Positions 7,887 through 16,655 of a DNA stretch of 64,000 nt are shown here, one piece after another. A program made the translations under genes and the position numbers. The first letter of the stretch is position 1; each line of letters starts with the position of its first letter. The stretch covers positions 1-64,000 of the forward strand of contig JAJQBC010000119.1 in assembly GCA_021203465.1 (NCBI GenBank), written 5' to 3'. The notes below the pieces were generated by a model, which saw nothing but the letters and a program-made list of their open reading frames with translations, searched no databases and was not told where the DNA came from. The DNA is from Lachnospiraceae bacterium. Its GTDB lineage: Bacteria; Bacillota; Clostridia; Lachnospirales; Lachnospiraceae.

Positions 7887-7939
7887 TAACTGCGTGTCGT
7901 GCTCTTTAGAGAATTAGCTGCATGTCATACTCTTCAGAG
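7887..7939. repeat. Tandem 25-bp direct repeat
   Basis: Two copies of TAACTGCGTGTCGTGCTCTT... (7887-7911 and 7915-7939), differing at about five positions and separated by 3 bp. Each ends in a small palindrome (CTCTTTAGAG or CTCTTCAGAG). The 316-bp gap 7751-8066 also holds a perfect 8-bp stem (GGGATTTT 7980-7987 with AAAATCCC 7996-8003) without a U-tract. No gene or clear terminator is visible here. Confidence 0.4.
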
Positions 7940-8066
7940 TACTTGATTCGCGCACCTTATTATGCAGATCAACTCGTTTGGGATTTTATATAAGAAAAAT
8001 CCCCCTACCCGGCCCTATGTCCGGACAGGAGGAACCTCTTCATATCTCTTATTTCCATTCGATGCG

Positions 8067-8378
8067 CTACGCTTCCTCGTCCTCGCTCTCGCCATCCTCT
8101 TCGTCTTCGACCTCCGCGTCCTCGAGCTCGTCATCATCAAAGAAATCGTCGTCGAAATCTTCATCAAAATCCTCGTCGAAATCTTCCAGATAATCCGGCG
8201 TGAAGAAGCGGTACACCGCATAGGCGATACCGACAACCGCGAGCACTGCGCCGATCGTGATCAGTACCCACATCAACGCGTTCTTTTTCTTTTCTTCTTC
8301 CTTCTTAATATGAAGCAATTCACCGAGCATCTCATTGGTCTTCGCTGCGTTCAGTAAATCCTCTATACGACTGTTCAT
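8067..8378 (-). CDS. Small membrane protein with an acidic tail
   Basis: 103 aa of unknown function. Residues 1-32 are a charged helix with a lysine cluster (KKEEEKKK), 34-60 form one transmembrane segment (LMWVLITIGAVLAVVGIAYA), and 62-103 are almost wholly Asp/Glu (EDFDEDFDEDFDDDF). The lysine-rich side suggests an N-in orientation with the acidic tail outside, but the tail's charge could argue either way. The ATG at 8378 follows GAGGT. It lies 62 bp downstream of pcrA on the same strand. I do not recognise a named family. Confidence 0.7.
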   Translation of the reverse strand: MNSRIEDLLNAAKTNEMLGELLHIKKEEEKKKNALMWVLITIGAVLAVVGIAYAVYRFFTPDYLEDFDEDFDEDFDDDFFDDDELEDAEVEDEEDGESEDEEA

Positions 8379-8440
8379 GACGGATACCTCTTTTCTTTTT
8401 TATAATGTCCAAGTATAACATACTTCCGCTGATTATGCAA

Positions 8441-10660
8441 TCAGCCCAGCTTTTTCAGCTTCGCGAAGGAGGCGAACATCCGCTTTACGCCCACGCGGTC
8501 GAAGTCCACCTTCACCTCATAGTCGCGTCCGCCGTCGCTGATCTCCTGCACCGTACCCTCGCCAAACTTCATATGCCGCACGCGGTCTCCGACCCCGTAC
8601 TCCAGGGAGGTCGCCTTCTTCACTCTGAACTGTTCGAGTCCTGCCGGCTTCGCGTGGAAGGCCTCCCGCGCCTTCTGGCGCTCCGCGCCGCGGGCCGCTT
8701 CCTGGGCTTTCGGCATACGGGGAACCGCATCCCGGCGCGCGAGCGTCTCCGGCGGGATCTCCCGTACAAAGCGGGAGACATTGTTATACTGATTTTCCCC
8801 GCGGATCATGCGGACGCGCACGCAGGTCAGCGTCAGGCGCCTCATGGCGCGCGTGATGCCAACATAGCAGAGCCGCCGTTCCTCCTCAATCTCCTCCTCG
8901 GCATTGTCCGCGGCGATCGACATATAGCTCGGGAACAGGCCGTCCTCCATGCCCGTCAGATAGACGTAGGGGAATTCCAGTCCCTTCGCGCTGTGAAGCG
9001 TCATCAGAAGCACCCGGGCGTCCGAATCGTCCATGCTGTCGATATCCGCGACCAGCGCCACCTCCTCCAGAAAGCCGCTGAGCGTCGGATTCTCCTCACT
9101 CTCCTCATAGAGAGCCGCCTTGCTGATCAGCTCATCGATATTGTCCAGGCGGGCGAGCGATTCCTCGGTATTCTCATCCTTCAGCTCCTGCGCATAGCCG
9201 GTCCGCTCCAGAATTTCATCAATCAGCTCTTCGATCGAGAGCTCCGCAAGGCGCAGCCGCAGCGAGTGAATCAAGGTCACAAAGCCCTGAATCTTCAGCG
9301 CCGCCTTGCCAAGGCCCGGGATCTCATTCGCCGCCTCCAGCGCTTCAAAGAAGCTGATGCCGCGGGAAGTCGCATAGCTCTGCACCTTGTTCAGCGTCAC
9401 AGCCCCGATGCCGCGCTTCGGCACATTGATAATCCGGTTCACCGCCAGGTCGTCCAGGCCGTTGTCAATCGTCTTGAGATAGGCGAGCACATCCTTGATC
9501 TCCCTGCGGGAATAGAAGTTCACGCCGCCGATCAACCGGTACGGAATATTCGCGTACAAGAATTTTTCCTCAAAGGCGCGGGACTGCGCATTCGTCCGGT
9601 ACAGTACTGCGAAATCCTTATACTCTGCCTCGCCGGAAGATTTCATGCAGCGAATTTCGCCCGCTATGTACTCCGCTTCCTCATAGCCGGTCTGGAACTG
9701 CCGGAAGTCCACCGGTTCTCCCGTCCCATTGTCCGTCCAGAGCGCCTTGGCCTTGCGCCCGCGATTGTGCGCAATGACCCCGTTCGCCGCGTCAAGAATG
9801 TGCTGCGTCGAGCGGTAATTCTGCTCCAGCTTCACGACCTTCGCCTCCGGGAACACCGACTCAAAATCGAGAATATTTCGGATATTCGCCCCGCGGAATT
9901 TATAGATGGACTGGTCGTCGTCCCCGACCACGCAGAGATTGTGGTGCTCCCTGGCCAGAATGCTGATCATCTGAAACTGCACCGTATTCGTGTCCTGGTA
10001 CTCGTCCACAAGAATATACTGAAAACGATTCCGGTAATACTGCAGCACATCGGGACAGACTTTCAGAAGCTCCACGGTCTTCACCAGCAAATCATCGAAA
10101 TCGAGTGCATTATTTTTCTTCAGCTCCTTCTGATACTCAAGATAGGCCTGCGCGATCTTCTGCTGGCGGAAGTCATCCCCGGCCTGCAGGCGCAACTCCT
10201 CCGGGGAAATGCAGTCATTCTTCGCGCGGGAGATCGCCGCGAGCACCGCGCGCTCCTTGTAGACCTTCGTGTCGATCTGCATGCGGCGGCAGACATCCTT
10301 GATCACCGTCTTCTGATCCTCCGCGTCGTAGATCGAGAAATTGGTGTCGTAGCCGAGCTGGTCGATATGGCGGCGCAAGATCCGCACGCAGGCTGAGTGG
10401 AAGGTGCTGACCCAGATGCTCTCCGAGCCGTAACCCACCATCTTGTCCACGCGCTCATGCATCTCTCCCGCCGCTTTATTCGTAAAGGTAATCGCCAGGA
10501 TATTCCACGGGTTCACGCCACATTCTTCAATAAGGTAAGCAATGCGGCAGGTCAGCACCCGCGTCTTGCCCGATCCGGCTCCCGCCAGAATCAGAAGCGG
10601 CCCTTCCGTGCAGAGCACCGCCTCCCGCTGTTCCCTGTTCAGTGTTTCCAGATTGTCCAT
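8441..10660 (-). CDS. pcrA: ATP-dependent DNA helicase PcrA/UvrD
   Basis: Superfamily 1A 3'-5' helicase acting in repair, rolling-circle replication and removal of stalled RNA polymerase. From the chosen start (MDNLETLNRE) it is 739 aa. Walker A GAGSGKT is at 27-33, followed by VDEYQDT, GDDDQSIYKFRGA, LEQNYRST, LHSAKGLEF and CYVGITRA. The C-terminal 50 residues (GDRVRHMKFGEGTVQEI) form the Tudor-like RNA-polymerase-binding module of PcrA. The ATG at 10660 has GAGG nine bases upstream; the open frame extends further to 10759 but without family similarity. A promoter is seen at 10704-10732. Confidence 0.95.
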   Translation of the reverse strand: MDNLETLNREQREAVLCTEGPLLILAGAGSGKTRVLTCRIAYLIEECGVNPWNILAITFTNKAAGEMHERVDKMVGYGSESIWVSTFHSACVRILRRHIDQLGYDTNFSIYDAEDQKTVIKDVCRRMQIDTKVYKERAVLAAISRAKNDCISPEELRLQAGDDFRQQKIAQAYLEYQKELKKNNALDFDDLLVKTVELLKVCPDVLQYYRNRFQYILVDEYQDTNTVQFQMISILAREHHNLCVVGDDDQSIYKFRGANIRNILDFESVFPEAKVVKLEQNYRSTQHILDAANGVIAHNRGRKAKALWTDNGTGEPVDFRQFQTGYEEAEYIAGEIRCMKSSGEAEYKDFAVLYRTNAQSRAFEEKFLYANIPYRLIGGVNFYSRREIKDVLAYLKTIDNGLDDLAVNRIINVPKRGIGAVTLNKVQSYATSRGISFFEALEAANEIPGLGKAALKIQGFVTLIHSLRLRLAELSIEELIDEILERTGYAQELKDENTEESLARLDNIDELISKAALYEESEENPTLSGFLEEVALVADIDSMDDSDARVLLMTLHSAKGLEFPYVYLTGMEDGLFPSYMSIAADNAEEEIEEERRLCYVGITRAMRRLTLTCVRVRMIRGENQYNNVSRFVREIPPETLARRDAVPRMPKAQEAARGAERQKAREAFHAKPAGLEQFRVKKATSLEYGVGDRVRHMKFGEGTVQEISDGGRDYEVKVDFDRVGVKRMFASFAKLKKLG

Positions 10661-10703
10661 CGGGTATTCCTCTTTCTTTTTGTCTTTCATTCCGGTATCT
10701 TCC

Positions 10704-10732
10704 AGTCTATCACAGGAATCGAAGCCTGACAA
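10704..10732 (-). promoter_or_regulatory. pcrA promoter
   Basis: On the minus strand, -35 TTGTCA (10727-10732), 17-nt spacer, -10 TAGACT (10704-10709), about 44 nt before the ATG. Confidence 0.5.
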
Positions 10733-10743
10733 ATGTTTTGCGC

Positions 10744-10772
10744 TTGCCAGCGCCGACAATTGCCTCTATAAT
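10744..10772 (+). promoter_or_regulatory. Promoter of the small two-helix membrane protein gene
   Basis: -35 TTGCCA (10744-10749), 17-nt spacer and a perfect -10 TATAAT (10767-10772), divergent from the pcrA promoter. Confidence 0.6.
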
Positions 10773-10846
10773 AACTATTCAGAACAGCAGGCCACAGACC
10801 GCCTTCTTTCGAAGGCCATATGCCGCTTACTGAAAGGAGCTCTGCC

Positions 10847-11071
10847 ATGTATCGTAAAATCAAGCGTATTCTGGCGATAATCGCCATTATCATTATCTGC
10901 CTTCTGTATCTTTGCACCTTTATTCTCGCCTTTTTTCAGGGTGAGCGCGCGAAGGAACTACTGATGCTCTCCCTCGTCGCCACCGTCGTAATCCCGGTGC
11001 TGATGTATATTTATCTGTGGCTGTTCCGGCTCTTCCGGGGCGACGATTCTGACGACGATCCCGATAAATAG
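10847..11071 (+). CDS. Small two-TM membrane protein
   Basis: 74 aa from the ATG at 10847, preceded by AAAGGAG at ideal spacing. A short basic N-terminus (MYRKIKR) is followed by two hydrophobic segments (about residues 8-30 and 40-62) and a very acidic end (DDSDDDPDK). The function is not recognisable. It sits between divergent pcrA and the lipoprotein gene, with its own promoter. Confidence 0.65.
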   Translation: MYRKIKRILAIIAIIIICLLYLCTFILAFFQGERAKELLMLSLVATVVIPVLMYIYLWLFRLFRGDDSDDDPDK

Positions 11072-11133
11072 ATCTTCACCAAAGTTTCTCCTTCGCATAT
11101 ATTACACTAAAGATTCCTGCGGAGGAAAGAAAA

Positions 11134-12135
11134 ATGAAAAGATTTCTCTGTTTTCTTCTGATCAGCTTTGCCGCTCTCACCCTGTATGGCTGCAGCGGCA
11201 AGGACGATCAGGTCACGGAAGGACTGACTCCCGTTACGTTAAATGAAGTCGCTCATTCCATCTTCTACGCGCCGCAGTATGTGGCGATTGAGAACGGTTA
11301 TTTCGAGGAAGAGGGCATCGCGCTCACGCTTGTCAACGGTGCAGGAGCCGACAATGTGGCCGCTGCGCTGATCGCAGGCGAGGCAGACATTGGCTTCATG
11401 GGGAGCGAATCCTCCATCTACATCTATAATCAGGACTCCGACGACTATTTCATCAATTTTGCCCAGCTCACACAGCGCGCGGGAAATTTCCTTGTATCAA
11501 GAGACCCTGTGGAAAATTTCGAATGGACTGACCTAAAAGGCTGCTACGTGCTCGGCGGGCGCGCAGGCGGCATGCCGGAGATGGTTTTTGAATTCATTCT
11601 GAAGAAAAACGGGATCGATCCGAAGATAGATCTGACGATCGATCAAAGCATCGATTTCGGTTCTACAGCCGCAGCCTTTACAGGAGGTAGCGCCGACTTC
11701 ACGGTGGAATTTGAGCCGAGTGCCACCGCGCTGGAACAACAGGGCGAGGGCTATGTCGTCGTCTCACTCGGCGAGGCGTCCGGCTATGTTCCTTACACCG
11801 CTTACTGTGTGAAGCAAAGTTATCTGGCCGAAAATCCGGAAATCATTCAGGCCTTCACAAACGCGCTGCAGAAGGGCATGGACTACGTGCAGACCCACAC
11901 GCCCGCCGAGATCGCGGAGGTCATCCAGCCGCAGTTTGCGGAGACCGATCTCGATACGATCACAACAATTGTCACGCGCTACTATGAGCAGGACACCTGG
12001 AAGGAAAATCTGATTTTCGAGGAGGAGAGCTTTGAGCTCCTGCAGAATATTCTGCAGGAAGCAGGCGAGTTGGACGCATGGACGCCCTACAAAGATCTGG
12101 TTGACACGAGCTTCGCCGAGACTGCCTTACAGTAG
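11134..12135 (+). CDS. NMT1/SsuA-like substrate-binding lipoprotein
   Basis: Solute-binding lipoprotein of the NMT1/THI5-like (SsuA/TauA) family. Family members deliver pyrimidine precursors, aliphatic sulfonates or similar ligands to ABC importers. The signal peptide has the lipobox LYGC with the lipidated Cys20. The family opening is seen in SIFYAPQYVAIENGYFEEEG, followed by the AGEADIGFMG motif and a second domain. At 333 aa it is full length. No permease or ATPase gene lies beside it, so it is an orphan here. A weak promoter (TTCACC, 17 nt, TATATT at 11075-11103) and a GGAGG precede it. Confidence 0.85.
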   Translation: MKRFLCFLLISFAALTLYGCSGKDDQVTEGLTPVTLNEVAHSIFYAPQYVAIENGYFEEEGIALTLVNGAGADNVAAALIAGEADIGFMGSESSIYIYNQDSDDYFINFAQLTQRAGNFLVSRDPVENFEWTDLKGCYVLGGRAGGMPEMVFEFILKKNGIDPKIDLTIDQSIDFGSTAAAFTGGSADFTVEFEPSATALEQQGEGYVVVSLGEASGYVPYTAYCVKQSYLAENPEIIQAFTNALQKGMDYVQTHTPAEIAEVIQPQFAETDLDTITTIVTRYYEQDTWKENLIFEEESFELLQNILQEAGELDAWTPYKDLVDTSFAETALQ

Positions 12136-12155
12136 CCCACATGTATTCGAAAAAA

Positions 12156-12183
12156 CTTCCGGCGATTTTTCAATCGCCGGAAG
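12156..12183. terminator. Bidirectional rho-independent terminator
   Basis: An 11-bp GC-rich stem, CTTCCGGCGAT (12156-12166) with its complement (12173-12183). On the minus strand it is followed by TTTTTT, so it best terminates the TPR/AAA gene ending at 12189. On the plus strand the U-tract after it is short, but it may also end the lipoprotein transcript. Confidence 0.8.
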
Positions 12184-12188
12184 CGTTT

Positions 12189-14903
12189 CTAGAAATCTTC
12201 CTCCTTCAGCAGAAAGTTGCCATCCTCATCCGTATTTTTCCCAGTGATTCGGGCGATCATATGCCCGATCGTGCTCTTCTCTGCGTGTTCGACCGCTGCA
12301 TCGATAATATCCTTAACCTCGGCTACCGTCACGTTGTGTTCGAGTGTCTGGCGGCTGCCAATTCGATCGTACAAGGCCAGAACGCCAAATTCATCAAAAG
12401 CGTATCCCGCCTCCAACGCATATGCTTTTCCGAAATTCACCAGTTCATCATTGCTGAAAATCGGAATATCGACCGTATAATCGAATTTTGAGGCGAAATT
12501 CTTATTTCTCAGGAAAATGCGCTCAACCTCTTCCGCAGAATCCTCCAGAATCACCAGAAGGCCGCCCGTATCGCCCTCCATCACAAGGCTCAAACCGACC
12601 AGCGTCTCATCCGCCAAGCCACCCGCACCCTCAATGATCAACGCGCCGCCCTTTAGCTTAGAAAACACCTCGTATACGTCCTTTGAATTCAGCTTCTTTC
12701 CACTGACCTTCGCAAGCTTCCTGCCCTCAATCCGTTTCTCCTTCTGGAGCGCCTTCACCACATCGATCGCCAGCGTCGTCTTTCCGTTTCCACGCGGACC
12801 GGTAATTACAAGGTTGCCGCTGGAAGAACTGCTCTTATTTTCATCTACGGCACCCTTCAAAAGCCCGGACAACTGTTTGCTCATGCCACTCACCGAAGTG
12901 AAATAAGTAAAAAGCCGCGCCTGCTCCCGGGTCAGATGCCCGGCCTTTACTGCCTTCTCCGCTGTCTGCGCAGCTAAGGAACGCTCAAGCTCCTGAATCG
13001 TATTCAGAGATGCCGTCTCGGATGACACCGTTCCCTTTTTCTCCTCGGTCACGGAACTTCCCAGATCCTCCAGAAGCTCTCCGCCCCCGGCTTCTTCCTC
13101 TTCCGCGTCTACATCCTGCGGCAAATCATCCTCCGTCACAGCCGTGGCAGCTGTCTCCTGCTGCTCCTGTTCGATCTCATTCAGGATCTGACGCACATCC
13201 TCCGGGATCTCCGCCGTCGTCCCGGAAATGATCTTCATCAGCTCCGCGGTCTCCTGCTTCACGCGCTCCTTGCGCACCTGTGCATTCTCAGCACCCGCTT
13301 CCAGAATCGCTTCCGTCTTTGCTTTCTGATCCTCCCACTCAGCCAACACATCCGGGATGGAGAGCGGACCGGTCTGGGGCTTCTGCTCGGGCGTTTCTTC
13401 CGCCCGTATCTCCGAAATATCCTCTTCCGTGAGTTCAGGCTCCGATGACTTCAGCTCCACAGGTTCCAGGGTCTCCGGCTCCACAGGTTCCGACCCGACA
13501 AGCTCAGGCTCCGAGGCTTCCGGCTCGGCAAGCTCTGGCTCGGCAGCTTCCTGTTCAACAGATTCAGGTTTCGGAATTTCCGACTCCACAGGTTCCGGCT
13601 CAGCAGACTCCGGCATCTCCAGTTCTTTCAGGCCAAGCTCCTCCAGATGGAAATCCTCCAGGCTCAATTCCTCCACCGGCTTCAACTCATCCGGCTCGGA
13701 CTCCTCCGACTCCGATTTCCCCTGCTGCTCTGGCTTATCCACAATATTCGATAATCCGAATACAGATTCCTTCATTTCCGGTTCCGGCATCACCGGAACC
13801 GCTACCGTCGCCTCCTGCAGTTCCTCCAGATCACACAGAAGCTCAAACTCCGGCGGCATATCCTCCTCGGGCTCAGATTCCGGTTCCAGCGCTTCTTCCA
13901 CCTCCCTGGATACTGATGCGGCAGGCTCTACTCCGGCGGACTCTGGTTCGCCTGATTCCGATTGCGCCGAATCCGACTCCTGCACAAAAGTCTCAGATAC
14001 ACTCTCCTCAGAAACATCCTCTTCCAACCCGTCCAGGCTCAGCTCCACCAGCTCGATCCCTATCTCTTTCTCTTCTTCATCCGCTTCCTGCTCCTCAGCC
14101 TGCGGAACAGGGGCGGGCTCAGGTTCGGGCACCGGCTCCTCCACACTTAAATCCGGGATGTCAATCGTCGCCTGCGACTGCAAAAGCTCATCCAGATTCG
14201 CAGCCAACTCCGCCTGTAGATCCATCGTGCTGAACTTTCCGGCTTCGACTGCAACCTCCGTATCCTCAAAATCGTCGCTCGATATAACGACTCTGCCCGG
14301 ATTGTCATATTTTTCCTGCTGTGCGGCAGTCAGAGGCTGATATCTTTGCTTCAGCTCCATCGCCTTACGGACATATTCGCCCTCACTGAACCATAAGATC
14401 AACTCATCGCATTCGCGGACGCAGTCCTCCTCCATTCCCGCCTCGGCATAGAGACTGGCTAGCTCATAAGCCCAGCGCTCCTGATATTCACAGGTTTTAT
14501 AATCCTTCAGAATTCGGATCTGATCCGTCACGGCAGAGCCGCGCTCACGATATATCTGGTATTTCAGGATATAACGGCTCTGATCATGGGGCGCAACTTT
14601 CACAAATTCCCGATAGAGGGCGATCGCTTCCTGAAACTGATGCATCCTCGTCGCGACCTCGGTCATCTTGTACAGCAGCATACGTCCTACCGGGGCGCGA
14701 TCATAGGCGATATTCAGGATCTCCATACAGTCCTCATATCGTTCCTCCGCCTCATAGACTTCCGCGACGACATAGAGCATATTGGGATTGCGCACACGTC
14801 GCCAATCAATCGAATCCGCGATCTTCGCCGCCGTCTTGTAATCCTTCTTTTTGGCCAGCTTCTCTATCTGCTCCGCCTTCAGACGATACTCATATTTGTC
14901 CAA
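12189..14903 (-). CDS. TPR / acidic linker / AAA-type ATPase protein of unknown function
   Basis: A 904-aa protein in three parts. Residues 1-200 are TPR-like helices (AKKKDYKTAAKIADSIDWRR, ALYREFVKVAPHD). Residues about 210-620 are a low-complexity Glu/Pro/Ser linker with many EPE, ESE and PVE repeats. Residues about 640-890 are a P-loop ATPase domain with Walker A GPRGNGKTT and a Walker B-like GALIIEGAGG. The ATPase part resembles AAA domains of the SpoVK/CbxX type. No signal peptide is present, so it is probably cytosolic. The start is TTG at 14903 with AGAGGG upstream. It is co-directional with degV (22 bp apart) and the small Cys-rich gene, likely one operon. I cannot assign a role. Confidence 0.75.
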   Translation of the reverse strand: MDKYEYRLKAEQIEKLAKKKDYKTAAKIADSIDWRRVRNPNMLYVVAEVYEAEERYEDCMEILNIAYDRAPVGRMLLYKMTEVATRMHQFQEAIALYREFVKVAPHDQSRYILKYQIYRERGSAVTDQIRILKDYKTCEYQERWAYELASLYAEAGMEEDCVRECDELILWFSEGEYVRKAMELKQRYQPLTAAQQEKYDNPGRVVISSDDFEDTEVAVEAGKFSTMDLQAELAANLDELLQSQATIDIPDLSVEEPVPEPEPAPVPQAEEQEADEEEKEIGIELVELSLDGLEEDVSEESVSETFVQESDSAQSESGEPESAGVEPAASVSREVEEALEPESEPEEDMPPEFELLCDLEELQEATVAVPVMPEPEMKESVFGLSNIVDKPEQQGKSESEESEPDELKPVEELSLEDFHLEELGLKELEMPESAEPEPVESEIPKPESVEQEAAEPELAEPEASEPELVGSEPVEPETLEPVELKSSEPELTEEDISEIRAEETPEQKPQTGPLSIPDVLAEWEDQKAKTEAILEAGAENAQVRKERVKQETAELMKIISGTTAEIPEDVRQILNEIEQEQQETAATAVTEDDLPQDVDAEEEEAGGGELLEDLGSSVTEEKKGTVSSETASLNTIQELERSLAAQTAEKAVKAGHLTREQARLFTYFTSVSGMSKQLSGLLKGAVDENKSSSSSGNLVITGPRGNGKTTLAIDVVKALQKEKRIEGRKLAKVSGKKLNSKDVYEVFSKLKGGALIIEGAGGLADETLVGLSLVMEGDTGGLLVILEDSAEEVERIFLRNKNFASKFDYTVDIPIFSNDELVNFGKAYALEAGYAFDEFGVLALYDRIGSRQTLEHNVTVAEVKDIIDAAVEHAEKSTIGHMIARITGKNTDEDGNFLLKEEDF

Positions 14904-14925
14904 TGGATCATACCCTCTTTTCTAT

Positions 14926-15786
14926 CTATACTTCCATCAATCTGGCGCACCCGCACGCCAGAGAACCAGCTCCAATATGGCAGGCGACACTCAGGGACAG
15001 TTCATGTACCAGAATGTTCGTCTGTTCCGGAAACTCCGCTTCGATCTCCTTTTTAAACTCCTGCGCGGCCACTTCATTGCGCGTATGTGCAATCGCAACC
15101 TGCATCCTTGCTCCCGCAAAGCGCTCCTTCATATCCTTATGCAAAGCATCCAACATCGTGCGCTTGGCCGCATTGACCGTCCGCACCTTCGCAAAAGCGT
15201 CCAGCTTCCCGCCCTGAATCTGCAGTACCGGCTTCAGCCGCAGCATCGTCCCAAGCGCCGCCCCGGCCGGAGTGACTCTGCCGCCTTTCTTCAGATACTT
15301 GAGTGTCGGCACCATGATATAAATGCTGGCCTCAAGTCCCTCTCTCTCCAGCGCCTCGCGAATCTGCGCCGCGCTCCTGCCCGCTGCGGCCAGATGAAGT
15401 GCATCCAGAACGGAACAGACCTGTGTGACAGAAATGCGCTGATTGTCAACCACCTGCACCCTCCCGCCATAATCCTCCGCCAGTATTCGTGCGGTCTGAC
15501 AACTCCCGGAGAGCCCACTCGACATGGGAATATGGACGATCTCATCATGCGTCTGAAGCAGCTCGTCCCACATTCTGGTAATAGCCTCCGGGGAAGGCTG
15601 AGATGTACATACGTCAGCATCCTGCTCCAGGTAGGCATAAAAGTTCTCCGGAAAAAGTGTGACTCCATCAAGGAACTCCTTCCCGTCAATCGTAAACGGC
15701 ATAGGAAGAACATAAATTCCCAGCTCTTTCGCCCATTCCTGCGAAATACCACTGTTGCTGTCTGTCATGATCGCTACATTTCCCAT
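14926..15786 (-). CDS. DegV family fatty-acid-binding protein
   Basis: DegV/FakB-type protein; characterised members bind a fatty acid and hand it to the FakA kinase. The family opening VAIMTDSNSGIS is followed by the PMSSGLSGSCQTA phosphate/carboxyl pocket and KYLKKGGRVTPAGAALG in the second half. It is 286 aa, full length. The ATG at 15786 has AAGGGG upstream. It lies between the zinc-ribbon-like gene and the TPR/AAA gene. No fakA is in the window. Confidence 0.88.
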   Translation of the reverse strand: MGNVAIMTDSNSGISQEWAKELGIYVLPMPFTIDGKEFLDGVTLFPENFYAYLEQDADVCTSQPSPEAITRMWDELLQTHDEIVHIPMSSGLSGSCQTARILAEDYGGRVQVVDNQRISVTQVCSVLDALHLAAAGRSAAQIREALEREGLEASIYIMVPTLKYLKKGGRVTPAGAALGTMLRLKPVLQIQGGKLDAFAKVRTVNAAKRTMLDALHKDMKERFAGARMQVAIAHTRNEVAAQEFKKEIEAEFPEQTNILVHELSLSVACHIGAGSLACGCARLMEV

Positions 15787-15801
15787 AAGATAGATATCCC
15801 C

Positions 15802-16260
15802 TTATAATTTTTCCCAGCAAAAATAACAGTGATAATGCTCCCGGCTCCCTGAAGGAACCAGATTTTCTGCCCCACAGTAACCGCAGCGGACACAGATCTG
15901 CCCCTGACGGATTTCCTCCCCATAATCGCCGCGAAGACCCAGTCTGGCTGGCTGGCCTTTTGAATAGGCCGCCTCGTAGCTGCAATTATCGCTCGAAATC
16001 TTCGTCTGCTCACTGTACCGTTTTTCCTGTACAGTCTGCTTCGCCTCTCTCTTCTGGTTCGGTCTGGCCGATGCCCTCTGTTTCTTCAACGGACTCTTTT
16101 TCGGCTTTACTGTCTTCGACATGACCGGGGAGGACGGCGCCGAATTCTGTCTGGCCATATCCGGGGCGCTCTTTCTGTTGTCAGAACTGCCTGCCCTTTT
16201 CTTCTTCGTGTAACGGAAGATCAATGCAATAATGACAATATAAATAATCAGCGTCATCAT
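15802..16260 (-). CDS. Membrane-anchored protein with a C-terminal zinc-ribbon-like motif
   Basis: 152 aa of unknown function. One transmembrane helix at the N-terminus (TLIIYIVIIALIFRY) is followed by a long basic, Lys/Arg/Ser-rich linker and a C-terminal four-cysteine module (CVRCGYCGAENLVP, then YHCYFC) that could bind zinc. An upstream TTG at 16284 is in frame, but it overlaps AAAGGAGG, which is clearly the RBS for the ATG at 16260; that ATG is my start. It is the first gene of the putative operon with degV and the TPR/AAA gene. Confidence 0.65.
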   Translation of the reverse strand: MMTLIIYIVIIALIFRYTKKKRAGSSDNRKSAPDMARQNSAPSSPVMSKTVKPKKSPLKKQRASARPNQKREAKQTVQEKRYSEQTKISSDNCSYEAAYSKGQPARLGLRGDYGEEIRQGQICVRCGYCGAENLVPSGSREHYHCYFCWEKL

Positions 16261-16370
16261 AGGAACCCTCAGCCTCCTTTTCAAGCACTTTTAACCCTAT
16301 TGTATTATAGCAAAACACCTCGCATAAAACAAGGAGCGCTTAGGCAGATTAGACAGGTTTTTACACAAAA

Positions 16371-16392
16371 AAAGAGCCTTTTCGGACTCTTT
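16371..16392 (-). terminator. Terminator downstream of tRNA-Glu
   Basis: Stem AAAGAGCC/GGACTCTTT with one bulged A; on the minus strand it is followed by a run of U. It lies about 100 nt past the tRNA 3' end. A second perfect 7-bp hairpin (CCAGAAA 16403-16409, TTTCTGG 16417-16423) lies between them. Confidence 0.65.
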
Positions 16393-16489
16393 CCTTTATG
16401 TACCAGAAACAGGATATTTCTGGATACCTCTATGGATACCTTTTAAATGGTCAGTGCTGAAATACCTTGCAATTTCGAGCACTTTTGAA

Positions 16490-16562
16490 TAGTGGATAGG
16501 GGAATCGAACCCCTGTTTCCGCCGTGAGAGGGCGGCGTCTTAACCCCTTGACCAATCCACCA
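16490..16562 (-). tRNA. tRNA-Glu (anticodon CTC)
   Basis: On the minus strand a full cloverleaf can be drawn. The acceptor is TGGTGGA with TCCACTA (one G-T pair), the anticodon stem is CCGCC/GGCGG with loop CTCTCAC (anticodon CTC, reading GAG), and the T-arm is GGGG-TTCGATT-CCCC. CCA is not encoded. A promoter lies directly upstream at 16587-16615. Confidence 0.93.
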
Positions 16563-16586
16563 TGCGGCTGTCGTACCGACGTGACT

Positions 16587-16615
16587 AATATACCATAAGT
16601 ATTTTTAAAATGCAA
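16587..16615 (-). promoter_or_regulatory. tRNA-Glu promoter
   Basis: On the minus strand, -35 TTGCAT (16610-16615), 17-nt spacer, -10 TATATT (16587-16592), ending 24 nt before the mature tRNA 5' end. Confidence 0.65.
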
Positions 16616-16655
16616 GCCCTAAATCTTACTTTTTTTCAGGCTTTTTTGCTCCCAC

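Noticed and set aside
8405-10396. A 663-codon open frame on the plus strand opposite pcrA
   Set aside because: It mirrors the codon structure of a clearly real helicase on the other strand, has His/Arg/Leu-rich shadow composition and no RBS or domain.
13357-14340. Ser/Gly-rich open frame on the plus strand
   Set aside because: It is the reverse reading of the Glu/Pro repeat region of the TPR/AAA gene, so the repeats explain its composition.
16403-16490. Phage attachment site at the 3' end of tRNA-Glu
   Set aside because: A small hairpin and a TGGATACC repeat lie there, but there is no integrase gene and no second copy of the tRNA end.
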